Source: Mageeibacillus sp. UBA1257 (GTDB taxonomy: Bacteria; Bacillota; Clostridia; UBA1212; UBA1257). Taken from it: 10,453 bases of DNA. Shown here in pieces: positions 5,328 to 10,453 of this stretch (the stretch's first letter is position 1; each line of letters opens with the position of its first letter). Where the stretch lies: positions 10,790-21,242 of the forward strand of contig DBVT01000007.1 of assembly GCA_002308775.1 (NCBI GenBank), read 5' to 3'. The notes below the pieces were generated by a model. That model searched no databases, was not told the DNA's origin, and was given only the letters and a program-made list of their open reading frames with translations. Position numbers and translations under genes: made by a program.

Positions 5328-6242
5328 ATGGCTACGAAAAAAAGCGTAAAAATTGCCGCATTTTACGTTATTGCCGCAGGGGTGCTCTGGGGCATTATCA
5401 GCATATTCGTAAGGAGGCTCACGCAGGGCGGAATGACAGCGATGCAGATAACAGCCGCGAGAGTGACAGTCGGAACCGTCGTTTTGCTTGCCGTGATACT
5501 CATTAAAGACACAAAGCTTCTGAAGATCAAACCGAAGGATCTGTGGCTTTTCCTCGGAACGGGGCTCTTCAGCGTGGTGCTCTTTAACGTGTGCTATTTT
5601 TACACTATGCAGCACGGGGAAATTTCAGTCGCTGTGGTCTTGCTTTACACGTCGCCCATATTTGTGATGCTGATGGGCGCGGTCTTCTTTAAAGAAAAGA
5701 TCACCCTGAGAAAGCTCGTCGCTCTTGCCGCGACCGTGCTCGGATGCGTTTTTGTGTCAGGCATTCTCGGAGGCGTAAAAATGGAACTTATAACGCTGCT
5801 CACGGGCATCGGATCGGGATTTTTTTACGCTTCTTATTCGATCTTCGGAAGATATGCCGTAGAAAAGTATCATCCGCTGACCGTGACGTTTTACACGTTT
5901 TTGGTGGCGATGGTGACATCCGTGCCTCTGTGCATGCCGGGGAAACTGATACGGATCGTCGCTGACGACAAAATGCAGATACTGTGGATCCTCGGAATAG
6001 GTGTTGTCTGTACGGTGCTTCCTTATATTTTTTACACAGAAGGACTGGAGAGAATGGAAGCGGGAAAAGCTGCGATAATGGTGACTGTGGAGCCTCTCGT
6101 GGGAACACTTCTGGGAATCATCGCATACAAAGAATCCGCAAACGCTTTGAAGATCGCAGGCATAGTCCTGATCTTCGCGGCTGTCGTGTTTCTTAACGTA
6201 AAAGAGAGAAAAAAGGTAGAGAGTAATGAAGGAGAAAAATAA
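5328..6242 (+). CDS. EamA-family (drug/metabolite transporter superfamily) permease 1
   Basis: 304 residues, very hydrophobic, with two EamA repeats (about 8-145 and 153-290) and about ten predicted membrane helices, the usual size and layout. Family features include the first helix AGVLWG (17-22), YTSPIFV (107-113) before a conserved charged KEK (122-124), and EAGKAAIMVTVEPLVGTLLG in the second repeat (244-263) followed by YKE. The family exports or imports amino acids, nucleosides, sugars and drugs; the substrate here is not predictable. The ATG at 5328 is the only start after an in-frame stop, yet the GGGAGGG ribosome binding site is 17 bases away, much more than the usual 6-10. It is first in a probable five-gene operon and overlaps the next gene by 17 bases. 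Confidence 0.9.
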   Translation: MATKKSVKIAAFYVIAAGVLWGIISIFVRRLTQGGMTAMQITAARVTVGTVVLLAVILIKDTKLLKIKPKDLWLFLGTGLFSVVLFNVCYFYTMQHGEISVAVVLLYTSPIFVMLMGAVFFKEKITLRKLVALAATVLGCVFVSGILGGVKMELITLLTGIGSGFFYASYSIFGRYAVEKYHPLTVTFYTFLVAMVTSVPLCMPGKLIRIVADDKMQILWILGIGVVCTVLPYIFYTEGLERMEAGKAAIMVTVEPLVGTLLGIIAYKESANALKIAGIVLIFAAVVFLNVKERKKVESNEGEK

Positions 6243-7215
6243 AAAGCAATTCATAGGCATGCTGGCGCTGTTTGTGACGGCCCTTATCTGGGGTTTGTCG
6301 TTTATTGCCCAAAGCGAGGGAATGACGAAGATAGGACCGTTCACATTTTCAGCTGTCAGGCAGCTGTTGGGCGGCATGTGCCTGATGGTTTTTATCGTTG
6401 TGAGAGATCTTATCAAAGTAAAAAAAATGACACACGATGAAAAACTGGATCTTAAAGAGGGCAACAAGCGTGTTCTGATATACGGATGCATCATAGGCGT
6501 CGTTTTCTTCATTGCCACGAATATGCAGCAGTTCGCTTTCTTATCGACAAAACCGAGCAAAATAGCGTTTATTACGTCATTTTATATATTCTTTGTGACG
6601 ATTTTCGGCCTTTTTATGGGAAAAAGGCCTTTCTGGATGCTCTGGATCGGAGTCGGTCTGGGAATACTCGGACTGTTCTTCATCTGCATCGGTCCGAATG
6701 GATTCGGCCACGTAAAACTCGGAGATTTTCTCTCTCTCGGTTGTTCTGTTTTCTTCGCGATCCAGATAATGTTCGCAGAGAGAATGGCGCCCCACGTCGA
6801 TGTCATAAAACTTTCCGCCGTGCAGTTCATATTTTCCGGAACAGTTTCGACTGTCTGTATGTTCATCTTTGAAAAACCGGTGATCGCAGACATACTTTCG
6901 GTTTCGTTCGCGCTCATTTTCTCGGGAGTATTTTCCGTGGCTATCGCGTATACTCTTCAGCTGGTCGGACAGAAATACACGGACGCTACGATCGCCTCTT
7001 TGATCATGTGCCTCGAATCCGTTTTCGCAACCATAGCGGAATCAGTTTACTACAAGACATTTTTAACTCGCAGTGAGACCATAGGCTGTGTTATAATGTT
7101 GCTGGCAATAGTCATTGCTCAGCTTTCGGAGCCTGTAAACACAAAACTCAGGCAGGCAAAGGAGAAAAAGGTACGGAACGCGCGGCAGTCGGGAGGCGGC
7201 ACTGATGAAAATTGA
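6226..7215 (+). CDS. EamA-family (drug/metabolite transporter superfamily) permease 2
   Basis: 329 residues with about ten predicted membrane helices and two EamA repeats. TALIWGLSFIAQ (18-29) and IGPFTFSAVRQLLGG (36-50) are typical of the first repeat; ASLIMCLESVFATI (257-270) and IGCVIMLLAIVIAQL (286-300) of the second. Between helices 2 and 3 is a longer charged cytoplasmic loop (about 61-82), and the C-terminal tail is basic (307-322). After the ESVFA motif the usual Gly...Gly-Glu turn of the second repeat is replaced by AESVYYKTF. It starts inside the end of the first permease gene, with AAAAGG 9 bases before the ATG, so it is co-translated with it. The two are related but clearly diverged in sequence. 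Whether they pair or act alone is unknown; the substrate is unknown. Confidence 0.9.
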   Translation: MKEKNKKQFIGMLALFVTALIWGLSFIAQSEGMTKIGPFTFSAVRQLLGGMCLMVFIVVRDLIKVKKMTHDEKLDLKEGNKRVLIYGCIIGVVFFIATNMQQFAFLSTKPSKIAFITSFYIFFVTIFGLFMGKRPFWMLWIGVGLGILGLFFICIGPNGFGHVKLGDFLSLGCSVFFAIQIMFAERMAPHVDVIKLSAVQFIFSGTVSTVCMFIFEKPVIADILSVSFALIFSGVFSVAIAYTLQLVGQKYTDATIASLIMCLESVFATIAESVYYKTFLTRSETIGCVIMLLAIVIAQLSEPVNTKLRQAKEKKVRNARQSGGGTDEN

Positions 7216-7420
7216 TTTTAAGGTTATCGATCTGAAGGGCAAACTCGTTATGAAAACTGACGAAGTGAATAAGATCCCGAGTGACTTTTTACTCAAAACG
7301 TACGAAAAATGCGGATACGGGATCTTCCTGAACGGTCAGAGAGTGAAGGCGGATCACATCATCGAGGTTCGCACGAGAGCAGCCAATCCGGTAAAAAGGG
7401 ACACATCAGAAGAGTTTTGA
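7205..7420 (+). CDS. Small protein of unknown function
   Basis: 71 residues; I do not recognise a family. It is soluble, with no signal peptide or membrane segment. Strand-like segments at about 2-9 and 12-17 are followed by a likely helix at 25-36 and another strand and turn (GIFLNGQRV, 39-47); the tail is polar. A very good ribosome binding site, GGGAGG, sits 8 bases before the ATG, and the start overlaps the end of the second EamA gene by 11 bases. That placement makes a real gene more likely than chance. It sits between the transporter pair and the ABC exporter, with 32 bases to the next gene and no terminator. A single Cys (36) is present. The role is unknown. Confidence 0.65.
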   Translation: MKIDFKVIDLKGKLVMKTDEVNKIPSDFLLKTYEKCGYGIFLNGQRVKADHIIEVRTRAANPVKRDTSEEF

Positions 7421-7452
7421 CCGATGCGTTTTGACCTAAGGAAACGTGTAAC

Positions 7453-9174
7453 ATGAAAAGGATGTTGAAATATTTGAAGCCTTATTCGGGCATGCTCGTG
7501 CTCAGTATGGTTGCGATCGCTGTCGCGACGGTGGGAGAGCTCCTTCTGCCCTCAATAATGAGCAGAATACTCGATGAAGGCATAAAAAATAAGGATTTTT
7601 CATATATAGTAATTTGCAGCCTGCAGATGTTTGCGATCGCGCTGGTGAGTTTCGGCGCGTGGATATTAGGCAGCTATGCGGGAGCCAGGATCATAGCCGG
7701 TTTTTCGACAGATCTTAAAGATGCCGTGTTTAAGAAAGTGAACACGCTCACATTCGAGGAGATGAACTCGGTCGGATCGTCTTCTCTCATTTCGAGATCT
7801 ATATACGACGTGGGAACTGTTTCGTGGGTCGCGACGATGCTGGCTGAGACAGCGGTGACTGTTCCGATACTGTTTATCGGAGGAGTCGTTCTTTCCATGC
7901 GCAAGGATGTCACGCTCTCGCTTCTGATGCTCACGGTAATACCTGTAGTTTTCGGAGCCGTTGTCCTGATCGCGAGGAAAGTGGAGCCCCTTTGGGAAAC
8001 GGCTGACAAATACATAGACAAACAGAACGATATCCTGAGGGAAAGGCTTCACGGCATAAGAGTCATCAGGGCTTTTAACAACGAGCCCAAGGAGCAGGAA
8101 AAGGCCGCGAATGCGACGAGGATAATGGCTGACAAGATAATAAAAGGCAATGTCACGATGGGCATTCTTTCTCCTCTTGCGATAATGCTTTTGAATGTCG
8201 CCGTCGTGTTCATCGTCTGGCTCGGAGGCTTCAGAATAGGCAACGGACAGGGCAACGCGACAGGAGCTGACATATTTGCCGTCATACAGTATATGGCTCT
8301 CGTAATGAACGGAGTGATGATCGCCGCCATGACTATCGTTATGCTCCCTGAAGCGAACGTCAGCATAAAAAGGATCTTCCATGTAATAGACCTCAAAGGC
8401 ATACCGAACGGCGAAAAAGACTCTGATTTCAGACTTTCAGGCGATTTAGAGCTTAAAAATGTCACATTTTACTATGAAAAATCTGAAAAACCGGCGGTGG
8501 AAGACGTTTCCCTGAAGATCTCAGAGGGACAGAAAATTGCCATAATCGGAGGCACGGGAAGCGGCAAGAGCACGATCGTAAGGCTGCTGATGAAATTTTA
8601 CAAGCCAACAGAAGGGGCGATCTGCTCGGGAGGAACCGACCTTGCGACGATCGAAGACAAAGCTGTCAGAAATGAGATCGGATGCGCTCTTCAAAAGGCC
8701 GCGATATACACGGGAACGGTGAAAGAGAACATTTTAATGGGAGCGGAATGCGATGAAGAAAAGCTCGCAGGCGCTGTGAGGATCGCGCAGCTCGATGAAT
8801 TCATCGCCGGTCTTCCGGACGGCATAGATCATATCCTCGAACAGTCAGGCAAAAACATCTCAGGCGGTCAAAAACAGAGGATCTGCATTGCCAGAGCGAT
8901 CTACAAAGACGCGCCGCTGTATATATTCGACGACACGTTTTCCGCGCTCGATTTTATCACGGAGGCAAAGCTGCGCAGGGCGCTCGCTGAAGAGAAAAAA
9001 GACAAAACTGTGATCGTGATCACACAGCGCATAACATCCGCCATGAATTCGGACGTGATATTCGTGATGGACAAGGGCAAGCTCATCGATTCGGGAAAAC
9101 ACGACGAGCTTCTTGCGCGCTGCAGTATATACAAAGAGATATACATGTCCCAGACGGGAGGTGTATCAGCATGA
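7453..9174 (+). CDS. ABC exporter half-transporter, first subunit with degenerate ATPase site
   Basis: 573 residues: a type IV (B-family exporter) transmembrane domain with six predicted helices in about 1-310, then a nucleotide-binding domain at about 330-565. Walker A is GGTGSGKST (366-374), Q-loop Gln is Q414, the signature is NISGGQKQR (468-476), Walker B Asp is D493 and the D-loop is SALD (497-500). Two catalytic positions are altered: the Glu after Walker B is Asp (D494), and the switch His is Gln (Q525). This is the pattern of the less active subunit in heterodimeric exporters such as TM287/TM288 or BmrC/BmrD. AAGGA lies 10 bases before the ATG. The stop overlaps the start of the second subunit as ATGA, so the two are made together. 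Likely membrane export of a drug, lipid or peptide; the substrate is unknown. Confidence 0.93.
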   Translation: MKRMLKYLKPYSGMLVLSMVAIAVATVGELLLPSIMSRILDEGIKNKDFSYIVICSLQMFAIALVSFGAWILGSYAGARIIAGFSTDLKDAVFKKVNTLTFEEMNSVGSSSLISRSIYDVGTVSWVATMLAETAVTVPILFIGGVVLSMRKDVTLSLLMLTVIPVVFGAVVLIARKVEPLWETADKYIDKQNDILRERLHGIRVIRAFNNEPKEQEKAANATRIMADKIIKGNVTMGILSPLAIMLLNVAVVFIVWLGGFRIGNGQGNATGADIFAVIQYMALVMNGVMIAAMTIVMLPEANVSIKRIFHVIDLKGIPNGEKDSDFRLSGDLELKNVTFYYEKSEKPAVEDVSLKISEGQKIAIIGGTGSGKSTIVRLLMKFYKPTEGAICSGGTDLATIEDKAVRNEIGCALQKAAIYTGTVKENILMGAECDEEKLAGAVRIAQLDEFIAGLPDGIDHILEQSGKNISGGQKQRICIARAIYKDAPLYIFDDTFSALDFITEAKLRRALAEEKKDKTVIVITQRITSAMNSDVIFVMDKGKLIDSGKHDELLARCSIYKEIYMSQTGGVSA

Positions 9175-10453
9175 GTAAAAAACAGAACACAAAGCAAATT
9201 AAAGATAAAGCGAAGGAAAAAGCTGAAGCAAAAAGAAATAACAAATGCTTCTTCAAAGCGATAAAGGAAACAAAAACGATCGCGGGATGGTTCGTCCTTG
9301 CGGCATTTATGGGAGCCGCCATAATCGCTTGCGGAATAATCGGACCGAAGATCCTCGGAAACAGCATACAGCTCATATACGATTTCGAGAGCGGTACTCT
9401 TGAAGGGAGCGAGACGCTGGTCGAAAGGCTGATACCGGGGCTCATTTTACTCGCGATCATATACGTTTCGAACGGACTGCTCAGCTACGGCAAAATGTAC
9501 ATCCTCAACAATTCCACGAGCAGGTTTTATACCTGCAATATGAGGATAAAGATGGCAGACAAGATCAAACGTCTCCCGGTAAAATACATCGACAAAACAT
9601 CCGTCGGAGAGGTCCTCGACAAGATCACGGAGGATATGTCCACGCTGGGTTTTACGATGCATGATATGCTGGACACGATGATGATGGGATTCATGCAGCT
9701 TTTCGCCCTTTCCGTATTTATGATGCTCGAGGACTGGAGACTTGGCCTTCTGGTCATCGCCTTTTTGCCGTTTTCACTGATAATATCCTCGAAAGTCGCT
9801 TCAAAATCGGAAAAGCATTTTGCGGACGCGTTCGAAGAAGAAGGAAAGCTTTTCGCGCTGGTAGAGGAGAGTTATACCAACATCCAGACGACAAAAGCAT
9901 ACAATTATGAGTCTGAAACAGAAAAAAAGCATAAAGTGATCAACGACAGAAGCAAAAAAGCGATGGCAAAGGGAGTATTCCTCTCAGGTATCGTGAGACC
10001 TTCCATTGCCCTTTTGAATGCCGTATCGTACATACTGATCTGCCTTTTCGGAGGGTGGCTGATAGTTTTCCGAAACGTTCCCGTAGGAGTTGTCGTGACG
10101 GTCATACTGTTCGCGAAAAATTACCACGGACCGCTCGAGCAGATCGCTCAGGGGCTCAGTTCACTGCAGCGCTCAAAGGCTGCGGCAAGGCGTGTTTTCG
10201 ACTTTCTCGAGGAGCCCGAAGAACAGGACGCCGCAGGCGGAGCGTTCGAAACCGCTGACGGGGATGTGACATTCGAAAACGTTTCATTCTCATACGATCC
10301 CTCAAAACCGCTGATCAAAAATCTGAATGTAAATGTAAAAAAAGGCCAGAAAGTGGCCATAGTAGGTCCTACGGGAGCAGGAAAAACGACTATAGTGAAC
10401 CTGCTGATGAGATTTTACGACCTGCAGGGGGGAAGGATACTGATCGGAGGACA
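9171..10453 (+). CDS. ABC exporter half-transporter, second subunit; C-terminus off the window
   Basis: 427 codons are visible, with no stop before the right edge. A very basic, charged N-terminal extension (about residues 2-27, mostly Lys, Glu, Ala, Asn) precedes a six-helix transmembrane domain (about 38-320). The nucleotide-binding domain starts near 365 with Walker A GPTGAGKTT (399-407). The Q-loop, signature, Walker B and H-loop lie beyond the window, so the catalytic Glu and His cannot be checked; in heterodimeric exporters the partner of a degenerate subunit normally keeps them. GGGAGG lies 9 bases upstream of the ATG, and the start shares ATGA with the stop of the first subunit. The TM domain has the family's usual pattern of coupling segments (for example GLFALVEE-type region near 225-240 and QGLSSLQRSKAAARRVFDFL at 327-346). 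Confidence 0.93.
   Translation, partial: MSKKQNTKQIKDKAKEKAEAKRNNKCFFKAIKETKTIAGWFVLAAFMGAAIIACGIIGPKILGNSIQLIYDFESGTLEGSETLVERLIPGLILLAIIYVSNGLLSYGKMYILNNSTSRFYTCNMRIKMADKIKRLPVKYIDKTSVGEVLDKITEDMSTLGFTMHDMLDTMMMGFMQLFALSVFMMLEDWRLGLLVIAFLPFSLIISSKVASKSEKHFADAFEEEGKLFALVEESYTNIQTTKAYNYESETEKKHKVINDRSKKAMAKGVFLSGIVRPSIALLNAVSYILICLFGGWLIVFRNVPVGVVVTVILFAKNYHGPLEQIAQGLSSLQRSKAAARRVFDFLEEPEEQDAAGGAFETADGDVTFENVSFSYDPSKPLIKNLNVNVKKGQKVAIVGPTGAGKTTIVNLLMRFYDLQGGRILIGG

Noticed and set aside
7414..7436. 9-base direct repeat GTTTTGACC (7414-7422 and 7428-7436) and TTGACC as a possible -35 box
   Set aside because: No -10 element lies at the right distance and the repeat is short enough to be chance; the genes on both sides read as one operon.
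7666..8382. Long minus-strand open frame opposite the first ABC subunit
   Set aside because: It is a shadow of a well-supported gene, with a His/Arg/Ser-rich low-quality composition and no ribosome binding site or homology.

Overview
The window looks like a chromosomal stretch from a Gram-positive, low-to-mid-GC Firmicute, most likely a gut-type member of the Clostridia. This is inferred from strong GGAGG-type ribosome binding sites, Ile ATA and Arg AGA/AGG codon use, tightly overlapping operons, and the protein families seen. No mobile element, CRISPR array, tRNA or rRNA was found.

Region 1 (about 1-2441, minus strand) is a cobalamin-responsive operon. A sigma70-type promoter is followed by a cobalamin riboswitch aptamer, then a predicted antiterminator/terminator switch. 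After it come three overlapping genes: a small protein with a homing-endonuclease-associated repeat, a secreted and C-terminally membrane-anchored DUF4430 (transcobalamin C-terminal-like) protein, and a secreted alpha/alpha-toroid (prenyltransferase/squalene-oxidase repeat) protein that runs off the left edge. In animals, intrinsic factor and transcobalamin join an alpha-toroid domain to a beta domain of this kind to grip vitamin B12. Here the two halves are separate surface proteins under a B12 riboswitch, so the operon is best read as a bacterial B12-capture system. This is the most interesting part of the window.

Region 2 (about 2469-5166) holds a plus-strand cytoplasmic calcineurin-like metallophosphoesterase, transcribed divergently from the B12 operon, and a minus-strand long-chain-fatty-acid-CoA-ligase-like enzyme. 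These two genes converge and overlap by 7 bases.

Region 3 (about 5180-10453, plus strand) is a probable five-gene operon: two overlapping EamA/DMT transporters, a small 71-residue protein of unknown function, and a heterodimeric ABC exporter whose second half runs off the right edge. It starts from a near-consensus promoter placed back-to-back with the acyl-CoA ligase promoter. Its roughly 110-base leader can fold into a long hairpin and belongs to no regulatory RNA class I could identify.

The three regions have no obvious shared pathway. The first ABC subunit carries the degenerate catalytic site usual for one half of heterodimeric exporters.
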